This document shows positions 47,143 to 55,439 of a stretch of DNA of 64,000 bases, piece after piece; within the stretch, counting starts at the first letter, position 1; each line of letters begins with the position of its first letter. The position numbers and the translations under genes are program-made. Location: the NCBI GenBank assembly GCA_035493955.1, contig DATJHI010000036.1, positions 62,001-126,000 on the forward strand, written 5' to 3'. Source of the stretch: NCED01 sp035493955 (lineage in GTDB: Bacteria > Pseudomonadota > Alphaproteobacteria > Caulobacterales > Caulobacteraceae). Below the pieces are notes generated by a model, which was not told the DNA's origin, ran no database searches, and saw nothing but the letters and a program-made list of their open reading frames with translations.

Positions 47143-49206
47143 TTAGAACAGCGGCGCCTCGGCGGCCCCCGCCGGCCTCGGCGCGGGGGCCGGCCCGGGC
47201 GCAGGCGCGGGGGCCTGGATGTTGTCGATGACGCCTCCGATCGCGTCGCCGCCCTTGTCCAGCAGATCCCCGATCGGGTCGCCATAGACCGTCCCGGCCG
47301 GCGGATTGGGTCCGGACGGGATGGGATGGACCTGCAGCTTCGGCAGGACCTGGGTCATGAAGGCGCGCCAGACCTCGGCCGGCAGGGTTCCGCCGGTGAT
47401 CTTGCGCATCGGGGTGTTGTCGTCCTTGCCCAGCCAGACTGCGGTGACGAAGCCGCCGGTGTAGCCGACGAACCAGGCGTCGCGATAATCGCTGGTGGTC
47501 CCGGTCTTGCCGGCCAGATCGTAGCCGGGGATGCGGGCCCGCGCACCGGTGCCGGAGATCAGCACCTGGCGCATCATCTGGTTCATGTAGCTGAGCGGCG
47601 GGTTGCCGATCACCGAAGGGCGTACGTCGGCGTGGTGTTCGTACAACACCTTGCCCGCGGCGGTGCGGATCCGCTCGATCCCATAGGCGGTCGCCAGTTG
47701 GCCGCCGTTGGAGAAGGGGGCGTAGGCCTGGGCCATCTCCAGGGGACTGACCTCGACCGCGCCCAGGGCCATCGACGGGTCGAGGCCGATCCTGGACTGG
47801 ATGCCCAGTCGATGGGCGGTGCGGGCGACATTGTCGCGGCCGATTTCGTCGGCCAGCTTGGCCGCCACCGTGTTGATCGACTCGGCCAGGGCCGTCTGCA
47901 TGGTGATGGCGCCGAGGAACCGCGGCTCATAATCCTGCGGGGACCAGTTGCCGATGGTCACCGGCTCGTCCACGACCATGGTGTCGGGGGTGCGCCCGGC
48001 TTCCATCGCCGTCAGGTAGACGAAGGGCTTGAATGAAGATCCGGCCTGGCGGCGGGCGTCGACGGCCCGGTTGTACTGGCTTTCGCTGTAGTCCACCCCG
48101 CCGATCAGGGCGCGAACGCGGCCGGCGCCGTCCAGCGCCACCAACGCCGCCTGCTTGGCGCCGGAATTGGGATTCTTGGCCAGTATGGTCTTGGCCGAGC
48201 TGGCCGCGATCTGGTTCATCGACAGGTCGAGGGTGGTCTCGACGGTCAGGTCCTGTTGGACGTCGCCGACCAGTTGGCGCACCTGGCCGTCGATCCAGTC
48301 GACGAAGTACTGGGCGTGGGCGCTGGCCAGGGTCCGGGTCACCTGCACCGGATGGGCGAAGGCTTCGTCGCGCTGGGCTGGAGTGATGGCGTGGGTCTCG
48401 ACCATCTTGTCCAACACGATGGTGGCGCGCCGCGCGGCCCGGTCGGTGTCGGAAAGCGGGCTGTAGCGGGAAGGGGCCTTCAACAGCCCCGCCAGCATGG
48501 CCGCCTCGCCCACGGTGAGCTGCGAGGCCGGCTTGTTGAAATAGCGCTGGGAGGCCGCCTCGATGCCATTGGCGCCGGCCCCGAAGTTCACCCGGTTCAG
48601 GTACAGCGCCAGGATCTGCTTCTTGGAGAATTTCCACTCCAGCCAGACCGCCAGCATCAGCTCCTGGACCTTGCGCTTGTAGTTCTGGTCCGGGGTCAGG
48701 AACAGATTGCGCGCCAGTTGCTGGGTGATGGTCGAACCGCCCCGCAGGGGCACGCCGCGGTGGGTGGCGTTGTAGGCCAGGGAGCGGACGAGCCCGATCG
48801 GATCGAAGCCGAAGTGGCTGTAGAAGCGCCGATCCTCGATCGAGACGAAGGCGGCGGGCACGTAGGGGGGCAGTTTGTCGAGATCGACCGGCGGCGCCTG
48901 CTGGCTGCCGCGCATGGCGATCAGGGCGCCGTTGCGATCCAGGTAGGAGATCGAAGGCTGGCGCTGGATCTCGTAGAGCCGCGAGGTGTCCGGCAGGCCG
49001 CGGGCGAAGACCGCCAGGAAGGCGATCACGAAGATCATCCCCCACACCCCGACCACCGCCGACCAATAGAAGAAGGCGTTCCAGCCGGTGCGCTTGGGTT
49101 TGCCGGGGGGTCTGGGCGGGCCGGGAGGCCGAGGCGAACCGCCGCCATTGCCGCCGCCGCCTGAGCCTCGGCCCGGCGCGCCGCCCGATCGATCGGCGTT
49201 CGCCAT
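47143..49206 (-). CDS. Bifunctional penicillin-binding protein 1A-type
   Basis: Glycosyltransferase and transpeptidase that builds peptidoglycan. A Gly/Pro-rich cytoplasmic tail (1-40) precedes one membrane helix (43-68). The glycosyltransferase domain has Glu124 in SIEDRRFYSHFGFD and ITQQLARNLFLTPDQNYKRK. The transpeptidase domain has AGSSFKPFVYL with the active Ser, plus KTGTTSDYRDAWFVGYT. The 687 residues end in a Pro/Ala-rich tail. It could be called PbpC or Pbp1A by size; I give no symbol. Confidence 0.94.
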   Translation of the reverse strand: MANADRSGGAPGRGSGGGGNGGGSPRPPGPPRPPGKPKRTGWNAFFYWSAVVGVWGMIFVIAFLAVFARGLPDTSRLYEIQRQPSISYLDRNGALIAMRGSQQAPPVDLDKLPPYVPAAFVSIEDRRFYSHFGFDPIGLVRSLAYNATHRGVPLRGGSTITQQLARNLFLTPDQNYKRKVQELMLAVWLEWKFSKKQILALYLNRVNFGAGANGIEAASQRYFNKPASQLTVGEAAMLAGLLKAPSRYSPLSDTDRAARRATIVLDKMVETHAITPAQRDEAFAHPVQVTRTLASAHAQYFVDWIDGQVRQLVGDVQQDLTVETTLDLSMNQIAASSAKTILAKNPNSGAKQAALVALDGAGRVRALIGGVDYSESQYNRAVDARRQAGSSFKPFVYLTAMEAGRTPDTMVVDEPVTIGNWSPQDYEPRFLGAITMQTALAESINTVAAKLADEIGRDNVARTAHRLGIQSRIGLDPSMALGAVEVSPLEMAQAYAPFSNGGQLATAYGIERIRTAAGKVLYEHHADVRPSVIGNPPLSYMNQMMRQVLISGTGARARIPGYDLAGKTGTTSDYRDAWFVGYTGGFVTAVWLGKDDNTPMRKITGGTLPAEVWRAFMTQVLPKLQVHPIPSGPNPPAGTVYGDPIGDLLDKGGDAIGGVIDNIQAPAPAPGPAPAPRPAGAAEAPLF

Positions 49207-49458
49207 ATTCTCGTAGACTCCAGAAGCGGCCCGGCCCCGGCCGCTAACTAGCCGACCCGGAACCTTCGCGCGAGAGGGTTGACGACCTCTGAACGGAGGC
49301 GCCGATCGTTCACCATTCGCTCACGACTTCGGCGCAACAGAGGCGTGACGTCCGGGCCACCGTGACAACCCGTCGCGCTGCACCGCAGTGGTAAGCGCTT
49401 TTTCACTCGTCCGTGGGATGATCCAATCACGACGGGTGAAACTGGGTGGGAGCGCTGA

Positions 49459-49986
49459 ATGCCTAAGCGACTGACGGCCGCGGTCTTTGCGGTCGCCCTA
49501 GCGCTGACGGGCTTCGGCGGCGCGGCTCACGCCGAGTCGTGGCAATGCGCCCCCTTCGCCCGCTTCCTCTCCGGCATCAGCCTCTTCGGCGACGCCTGGA
49601 GCTGGTGGGAGCAGGCCACCGGCAAATACGCCAAGGGCTTCACGCCCGACGCGGGCGCGGTGCTGGTGTTCAAACCCTACGGCGCCATGCGTCAGGGCCA
49701 CGTGGCGGTGGTCAGCCAAGTGCTGACCGACCGGATCATCCAGGTCACCCACGCCAACTGGTCGCCGATCGGGGGCCGCCGCGGCCAGGTGGAGAAGGAC
49801 GTCACCGTCGTCGACGTCTCCGCCCGGGGCGACTGGAGCGAAGTGAAGGTCTGGTACGACCCGTCCGGAAACCTCGGCAATACGGTCTATCCGACCTACG
49901 GCTTCATCTACCAGGCCGCCCAGAGGGCCGCAGGCGCCGCGGCGAACGCTTTCGCCAGCGCCACCGCCGCGGTCGGCGGACGCTAA
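49459..49986 (+). CDS. Exported CHAP-domain peptidoglycan hydrolase
   Basis: A 175-residue protein with a signal peptide (about 1-25, AVALALTGFGGAAHA-ES) and one CHAP domain. The catalytic Cys is in WQCAPFARFLSGISLFGDAWSWW, and the His is in RQGHVAVVSQV. The Asn of the triad is probably in VTHANWSPIG. CHAP enzymes cut peptidoglycan amide bonds. It has a GGGAG ribosome site and starts 253 bases from the divergent PBP gene, so both act in wall synthesis. Confidence 0.9.
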   Translation: MPKRLTAAVFAVALALTGFGGAAHAESWQCAPFARFLSGISLFGDAWSWWEQATGKYAKGFTPDAGAVLVFKPYGAMRQGHVAVVSQVLTDRIIQVTHANWSPIGGRRGQVEKDVTVVDVSARGDWSEVKVWYDPSGNLGNTVYPTYGFIYQAAQRAAGAAANAFASATAAVGGR

Positions 49987-49994
49987 AAACTCCC

Positions 49995-51806
49995 CTACGA
50001 CGAATCCTTTTTCGGCGGCCTGGCCTCTTCAAGGCGGACCCGCCTGCGCGATCCGTATCGGTCCGGCGCCACGGTCCTGGCCAGGGCGCGGCTGAGGGGA
50101 CGGGGCGCGCCGAGCGCCAGCGCCGCCACCTGTTCGGCCAGCAGGGGGGCCAGGGTGAAACCGCGGCCGCCCAGCCCGGTCAGCACGAACAAGCCCGGTT
50201 GTCCCTCGACGGGGCCGGCCACGGGCATGTGGTCGTGGCTGACGGCGCGCAGGCCGGTCCTGCCCTGGAGGGCCGCCGGATCCACCGCTCCGGCCAAGCC
50301 AGGGCGTCCCTGCTCCAGGGTCCGCAGATTGCGCAGGTGGTCCTCGGGGCGAAGGTCGAGCCCGGCGTCATCCCGGTCGTGGGTCGCCCCGAACAGGAAG
50401 CCCCGCCTCATGGGCGCGGCGTAACCGCCCCACGCGGCGGCGGATCCGGCGAACGGCGCCTCGGTCCACGACGCCTGCCCCCGGACCACGCGGAGCGGCA
50501 GATCGGTCAGGTCGGCGACGGCCGGCCCGGCGGCGAGACAGACCGTCTCGGCCTCGCCCAGCACGGCGCCGTCGGCGTCCAGCAACCGCCAGGCTGCGCC
50601 AGTCCGCTCCAGGCCGGCGACCCTGGTCCTCGTCCAGTCCAGGCCACCCAGCCAGCGCTCCAGCACACCGGCCGGTTCAACGGTCAAGGCGTCGCGGATC
50701 AGCAGCGCCGGCCCTGTGGGCTCGCCCAAGGCGGCTGAGGCGGCCTGAAGGTCCAGAGGCTGCAGTCCGTTGGAGGCGAAACCATCCCATCCGGCCAGCC
50801 GCCCGAAGCGGGCGGCGTCGCGGGGTCCCGCTTCGAGCTGGAGGGCGCCCCCGGCGATGATGGCGGCCGGGGCCTCGGCGCGGTAGAGCGCGACCGCGCG
50901 GGCAAAGGCCTGGGCGTGAAGCTCGGCCCCGAAACCCAGCCCCGCGTCCAGGCGCGGCGTCACCATGGCGCAGGGATTGCCCGAAGCGCCCGCTCCCGGC
51001 CCTTTGGCCTCGAACAGGCGGGGCTCCACGCCCAAAGCCCGGAAGGCGCGGACCAGGGCGGCCCCGGCGACCCCGGCCCCCACAACCGCCACCCGCGGCG
51101 ACGGATCCCGCGGCGGCGCGCCGGGGCGCCGGGCCTCCAGACGCTCGCGTTTGCGGCCGAAGCCGGGGCGCTTATCGACGGTGAAGCCGGCCGCTTCCAG
51201 GCCTCTGCGCACCGCGCCGGCCACGGTGAAAGTCGCGGCCCGCGCCCCCGGCGCCGAGCGCTCGGCGACCAGCGAGACCACCTCGGGCCGCCACATTTCA
51301 GGGTTCTTGGCGGGGGCGAAGCCGTCGAGGAACCAGGCGTCGGCCGCCCCGTCCCACCCGGCCAGGGCCTCCTCGACCTCGGCCACGGCGAGGTCGAGGA
51401 TCACGCCGTCCTCGGGCCAGTCGATCCTGTGCAGCCCGCGCCGCCCGTCGGGCCAGGCGGCGAGAAGGGGTCTGGCCAGCGCTTTCAGTTCCGGCCAGGC
51501 GGCCAGGGCCCGCTGGGCGTCCGCCGCCGCGATCGGGAAGGCCTCGATGGAGAAGATGTTCAGCCGGGCGCCGGGCGCGCGGGTCCGCCGCCAAAGCTCG
51601 ATCAGCGCCAGGAGGTTCAGCCCCGTCCCGAACCCCAGTTCGCCGACGGTGAAGCGGCTGCGCCCGGCCCAGGCCTCAGGCAGGCCACAGCCGGCCAGGA
51701 ACACGGCCCGGCTTTCAGCCAGACCGTCGCTGCGCGAAAAATACACATCCCCGAACCGCGGCGAGCGCGGCCCGTCGTCGGTCCAATCCAGCGGTTCGGT
51801 GCTCAC
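49995..51806 (-). CDS. mnmC: Bifunctional tRNA wobble-uridine enzyme MnmC
   Basis: Finishes mnm5s2U at tRNA position 34. The 603 residues have an N-terminal methyltransferase domain (VGELGFGTGLNLLALIELWR, DAWFLDGFAPAKNPEMW) and a C-terminal FAD oxidase domain (VAVVGAGVAGAALVRAFRALG near 240). The late part has DHMPVAGPVEGQPGLFVLTGLGGRGFTLAPLLAE. Both domains are intact. Its 3' end nearly touches the CHAP gene. Confidence 0.93.
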   Translation of the reverse strand: MSTEPLDWTDDGPRSPRFGDVYFSRSDGLAESRAVFLAGCGLPEAWAGRSRFTVGELGFGTGLNLLALIELWRRTRAPGARLNIFSIEAFPIAAADAQRALAAWPELKALARPLLAAWPDGRRGLHRIDWPEDGVILDLAVAEVEEALAGWDGAADAWFLDGFAPAKNPEMWRPEVVSLVAERSAPGARAATFTVAGAVRRGLEAAGFTVDKRPGFGRKRERLEARRPGAPPRDPSPRVAVVGAGVAGAALVRAFRALGVEPRLFEAKGPGAGASGNPCAMVTPRLDAGLGFGAELHAQAFARAVALYRAEAPAAIIAGGALQLEAGPRDAARFGRLAGWDGFASNGLQPLDLQAASAALGEPTGPALLIRDALTVEPAGVLERWLGGLDWTRTRVAGLERTGAAWRLLDADGAVLGEAETVCLAAGPAVADLTDLPLRVVRGQASWTEAPFAGSAAAWGGYAAPMRRGFLFGATHDRDDAGLDLRPEDHLRNLRTLEQGRPGLAGAVDPAALQGRTGLRAVSHDHMPVAGPVEGQPGLFVLTGLGGRGFTLAPLLAEQVAALALGAPRPLSRALARTVAPDRYGSRRRVRLEEARPPKKDSS

Positions 51807-51834
51807 GCCTGGGTTCTACGAAAGCACGGCCCGC

Positions 51835-51872
51835 AAAGCAAAAGGGCCGCCCCTGGGGGACGGCCCTTCACA
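51835..51872 (-). terminator. Intrinsic terminator of the small lipoprotein gene
   Basis: On the minus strand a GC-rich hairpin (GGGCCGTCCCC paired with GGGGCGGCCC, plus 51844-51866) is followed by TTTTGCTTT. It lies 27 bases after the lipoprotein stop. Confidence 0.8.
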
Positions 51873-51892
51873 CACTCTGACGAGTGGAACGC

Positions 51893-52126
51893 CTACTTGG
51901 TGGTGTTCGTGGTCTCGGTGGTGCTGGTGGTCGTGGTCGCGTTCGCGTCGGCGGCCGGGGCCGCGTTGGCGTCCGGAGCGACCGCGTTGGCGTCCGGGGC
52001 GACCGTGGTGGTTTCGGTGTTGGTCGTGGTGGTGGTGTTTTCGGCAGGCTTGCTGCAGGCCGCGACGCTGAGAGCCGCCATGGCGGCGCCGGCGACGAGG
52101 AGCTTACGCAGAGTTTCGGAGGTCAT
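51893..52126 (-). CDS. Small Thr/Ala-rich lipoprotein
   Basis: A 77-residue protein with a lipoprotein signal (LLVAGAAMAALSVAAC, Cys24 as the likely lipidated residue). The rest is low-complexity: Thr runs (NTTTTTNTETTTV) and an Ala/Asp/Asn repeat (VAPDANAVAPDANA). It is probably a small surface or periplasmic lipoprotein; no function can be named. It has its own terminator and is likely monocistronic. The CDS is short but the lipobox and terminator support it. Confidence 0.75.
   Translation of the reverse strand: MTSETLRKLLVAGAAMAALSVAACSKPAENTTTTTNTETTTVAPDANAVAPDANAAPAADANATTTTSTTETTNTTK
51963..52004. repeat. 21-base tandem repeat inside the lipoprotein gene
   Basis: Two adjacent 21-base units (51963-51983 and 51984-52004) differ at one base (GGAGC to GGGGC). 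They encode VAPDANA-like heptads. It may be a slippage product that changes repeat number between strains. Confidence 0.75.
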
Positions 52127-52296
52127 GTCCCTGGTCCCCTTAAGAGGTTAGAGCGCATTGGATATGCAAGCCCGCGCTCCGTCGGCGCGATAGCGTGAAT
52201 GGCCACCATGCCGCAAGAGCGAAAACTCGCCGCGCTATCCTGCAATATGCAGTCCTCTTCCCAACAAGCAAGCCGCTAATCGGGTTTTTGGGGGAC

Positions 52297-53169
52297 TTAA
52301 GCGGCTTCCGCGGGGATGGCGGACAGCGCCTCTTCGAGCGTGACGAAGCTGGGTTGTGACGGCGACGGCACATTTCCGCGGCCGATCTCCACCGAAATCT
52401 GGGCGGCGTTGCCGTGCAGGTGCGCCACCAGGACCGAACGGATGATTCGGTACAGGGCGGCGTCCTCGTCCACCACGTCCTTCAGCCGCGTCGCCATCGG
52501 CCCGACCAGGCCATAGGCCATGAACACGCCGAGGAAGGTGCCCACCAGGGCGCCGCCGATCATAGCCCCCAGCACCTCGGGAGGGGCAGTGATGGAGCCC
52601 ATGGTCTTGATGATGCCCAGCACGGCGGCGACGATGCCCAGGGCAGGCAGGGCGTCGGCCAGGCTCTGCAGAGCGCCCGCGGGCGCCAGGGCCTCGTGGT
52701 GATGCTTTTCGAGCTGCATCTCCATCGCGTCCTCGACCTGGTGGGGATCCTCCAGGTTCATGGTCATCATCCGCAGGGTGTCGCAGATGAAATCGATGGC
52801 GAAATGGTCTTTGCCGATCTTCGGGTAGCGCGAGAAGATCGTGCTGTCGTGCGGGTTCTCGATGTGGCTCTCGAGGGCGATCACCCCCTTGGACTTCATC
52901 GTCTTGGTCAGCAGGAACAGCAGGGACAGCAGGTCGGTGTAGTCCTGCGCCTTCCACTTCGGTCCGGCGAAGATCTTGCCGAAACCGCCGGCGGTGGCCT
53001 TGATCGTCGACATGCTGTTGGAGATCAGGAAGGAGGCGACGCCGGCCCCAAGGATCGCCATCAGTTCGTGCGGGGCGGCTTCGAGAATCACAGCCATGTT
53101 GCCGCCGGACATCAGGAACGACCCGAAGACCAGACCAAACAACAGCACAATTCCGATTATCTGAAACAT
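52297..53169 (-). CDS. motA: Flagellar motor stator protein MotA
   Basis: Proton-channel subunit of the flagellar stator. From the Met at 53169 it has 290 residues and four membrane helices: FQIIGIVLLFGLVFGSFLM, then LMAILGAGVASFLIS, and two late ones in LPALGIVAAVLGIIKTMG (Pro conserved) and GALVGTFLGVFMAYGLVG. The cytoplasmic loop has the KIGKDHFAIDFICDTLRMMTM part. motB is not nearby. An 8-base repeat (AAGCCGCT/AGCGGCTT) straddles the stop codon and may help termination. Confidence 0.95.
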   Translation of the reverse strand: MFQIIGIVLLFGLVFGSFLMSGGNMAVILEAAPHELMAILGAGVASFLISNSMSTIKATAGGFGKIFAGPKWKAQDYTDLLSLLFLLTKTMKSKGVIALESHIENPHDSTIFSRYPKIGKDHFAIDFICDTLRMMTMNLEDPHQVEDAMEMQLEKHHHEALAPAGALQSLADALPALGIVAAVLGIIKTMGSITAPPEVLGAMIGGALVGTFLGVFMAYGLVGPMATRLKDVVDEDAALYRIIRSVLVAHLHGNAAQISVEIGRGNVPSPSQPSFVTLEEALSAIPAEAA

Positions 53170-53272
53170 GAGTTCGCCGCCCAACCCGCGCTTTTTGCGT
53201 TGTCTGGGACAATGGCCGTTAATGCTTAAATTGGCGTGGCGTAACGTCCTTAACGACTGTTGACGGTTCGGC

Positions 53273-54529
53273 TCAGGATTCGAACCGCAATTCCACGCCC
53301 AGGCCCTCCAGGGCCGCCCAATATCCGGGGAAGGTCTTGGCCGCGCAGCCGGGGTCGAGGATGACGATCCCGCCCACCACCAGGCCGGCGAGGGCGAAGC
53401 TCATGGCGATGCGGTGGTCGGCATAGGTCTCGATCCGCGCGGGGCAGGCGCGGCCTCTCAGGTCGGGATCGGCGGCCACCACCAGGTCGTCGCCTTCCTC
53501 GAGGCCGAGCCCGGGGCGGATTCTGGACAGTTCGGTCGCCACGGCGGCGATGCGGTCGCACTCCTTGACCCGCAGATTGGCGATGCCGGTGAAGCGCACC
53601 GGGGCCTGGTTGAAGGCCGCCAGCACGGCCAGGGTCGGGACTGCATCCTGGATCTGCGAGCCCTCGATCACGGCGGGCATGCGGGGGAACATGCGAATCA
53701 ATTCGTAGGCCCGCGCGTCGGGCTGGGTGAAGCCGGCGGGGGCGACTCCGAGGTCGATCTTGCCGCCGGTCAGGGCCTCCGCGGCCCAGAAATAGGTCGC
53801 CGCCGAGGCGTCGGGCTCGATCGGGAGGTCGGCGGCGGTGTAGCCGCCGGGTTGGACCCGCCAGGCCAGGGCGGCGCCGATTCGCTCCACCGTGGCCCCG
53901 AACCGGCGCATGGCCGCCAGGGTCAGGTCCACATAGCCGCGGGCGCCGATGTCCTCCCCCTTCAGCGCCACCTCCACCGGTCCACGGGCGCAGGCAGAGG
54001 CCATCAGCACGGCGGAGACGTATTGACTGGACAGACCGGCGTCGATCTCGACCCGGCCTCCATCGAAGCCGCCCCGCCCCGTGACCGTCACCGGCGGCGC
54101 ACCGGTGGGCGCGGAGGCCTCGACCCCGAGTTGATCCAGGGCCTCGACCAGGGGTGCGATCGGGCGCTTGCGCATATGGGCGTCGCCGTCGATCACCACC
54201 GCGCCGTCGACCAGGGCCGCCGCCGCGGTGAGGAAGCGGGTCGCGGTGCCGGCGTTGCCAAGGAACAGGGGTTGCGTCGGCGCCCGGAGCCGCCCCTCGC
54301 CGGTGACGACGAAGGTGGTGGCGTCGGGCTCCTCCACGACCACGCCCATGGCCCGCAGCGCCTCGGCCATCCAGCGGGTATCGTCGCTCTTCAAGGCGCC
54401 GGTCAGGCGGCTGGTCCCCTTGGCCAGCCCCGCCAGCAACAGCGCCCGATTGGTGATCGACTTCGATCCGGGCGGAACGGCGCGTCCGATCAGGGGCCGG
54501 CCCGGAGGGATGATCTCGACCGTGTTCAT
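53273..54529 (-). CDS. aroA: 3-Phosphoshikimate 1-carboxyvinyltransferase (EPSP synthase)
   Basis: Sixth step of the shikimate pathway. The 418 residues include PPGSKSITNRALLLAGL (Lys23), the PEP loop LFLGNAGTATRFLTAAAAL, GDAHMRKRPIAPLVEAL, RVKECDRIAAVATEL and YADHRIAMSFALAGL. Phe99 stands where E. coli has Pro101. It is the last gene of a leftward trio with the hydrolase and the UbiB-like gene, one base after the hydrolase stop. cmk and rpsA, usual partners, are not here. Confidence 0.95.
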   Translation of the reverse strand: MNTVEIIPPGRPLIGRAVPPGSKSITNRALLLAGLAKGTSRLTGALKSDDTRWMAEALRAMGVVVEEPDATTFVVTGEGRLRAPTQPLFLGNAGTATRFLTAAAALVDGAVVIDGDAHMRKRPIAPLVEALDQLGVEASAPTGAPPVTVTGRGGFDGGRVEIDAGLSSQYVSAVLMASACARGPVEVALKGEDIGARGYVDLTLAAMRRFGATVERIGAALAWRVQPGGYTAADLPIEPDASAATYFWAAEALTGGKIDLGVAPAGFTQPDARAYELIRMFPRMPAVIEGSQIQDAVPTLAVLAAFNQAPVRFTGIANLRVKECDRIAAVATELSRIRPGLGLEEGDDLVVAADPDLRGRACPARIETYADHRIAMSFALAGLVVGGIVILDPGCAAKTFPGYWAALEGLGVELRFES

Positions 54530-54530
54530 C

Positions 54531-55439
54531 TCAGCGGCCCCAAGGCCAACCGGCCAGCAGCCCTCGCAAGGCCGCCACCAGGGCCAGGGGCTGGTCCAGC
54601 ATCAGATGGTGATGCGCCTCGGGAACCACCACGACCGGGGTCCCCGCGGGGGCGTTGGCGGCGAAGTAGTCGGTGACCTCGGGGACCATCAGGACGGAAC
54701 GGGCGCCGCGGACGGCCGCGACGGGGCAGGCGGCGGCCTGCAGGTCGTCGATCGAGGGGGTGTCGGCGAGCTTGTCCCAGACCGACGGGTCGAAGCGCCA
54801 GGTCCACCCCTTGCCCTGGACGGGATCGTCCACGGCCCGGATCGAGGTGCGGGCGATGTAGTCGAGCAACGCGGCGTTGGCGCAGGGCTGGGCAGGCACC
54901 AGCCGGAAGCGGGCCAAGATCGCCTCGACCGTCGGATAGACCCGAGTGTTGCTGGAATCGAACGGCCGCCGTCCGACCTTCAATCCCGGCGGCGAAATCA
55001 GGGTGTCCAGCACGACGGCGCATTTCAGCCCCGGTCCCCGCGCGCCGGCCGCGCAATGCAGGGCCACGCGCCCCCCGAAGGAGTGGGCGGCGAACACTGG
55101 TTTTTCGCTGGCCTCGAACAGGCCCGCCGCCTCGGCCGCGGCGAAGGCCTCGGCGGCGTAGAGGTCCATCGAATAGGCTTCGCGCCATCCGGACCCGCCC
55201 ATGCCGGACCAGGACAGTGACGCCACCCGGAAGTCCTGGGCGAGGAAAGGGGCGATGAAGCTCCACCAGTCCGCATGGGCGCCGGCCCCGTGCATCAGGA
55301 GCAGGCCGGGACGTCCGCGCCGTCCCCAGGCCCGGGTCTCGATCAGCGCGCCCTCCACCTCGACCGCGCCTCGTTCGGGCTCGACGGCGAGGGCTTCGGC
55401 GAACCAGTCGCGAGGGGCGGCCATATCCTCAGCCATCAA
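54531..55439 (-). CDS. Alpha/beta-hydrolase of unknown substrate
   Basis: A 302-residue alpha/beta-hydrolase. The fold starts at GLLLMHGAGAHADWWSFIAPFLAQDFRVASLSWSG, with the oxyanion HGAG. The nucleophile Ser is in VFAAHSFGGRVALHCAAG, and the His is near VVPEAHHHLMLDQP at the end. No substrate can be named. Its start overlaps the UbiB-like stop (ATGA) and its stop is one base from aroA. Confidence 0.88.
   Translation of the reverse strand: MMAEDMAAPRDWFAEALAVEPERGAVEVEGALIETRAWGRRGRPGLLLMHGAGAHADWWSFIAPFLAQDFRVASLSWSGMGGSGWREAYSMDLYAAEAFAAAEAAGLFEASEKPVFAAHSFGGRVALHCAAGARGPGLKCAVVLDTLISPPGLKVGRRPFDSSNTRVYPTVEAILARFRLVPAQPCANAALLDYIARTSIRAVDDPVQGKGWTWRFDPSVWDKLADTPSIDDLQAAACPVAAVRGARSVLMVPEVTDYFAANAPAGTPVVVVPEAHHHLMLDQPLALVAALRGLLAGWPWGR

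Noticed and set aside
53170..53240. CtrA site upstream of motA
   Set aside because: Two TTAA boxes are present but only three bases apart; the CtrA pattern needs seven.
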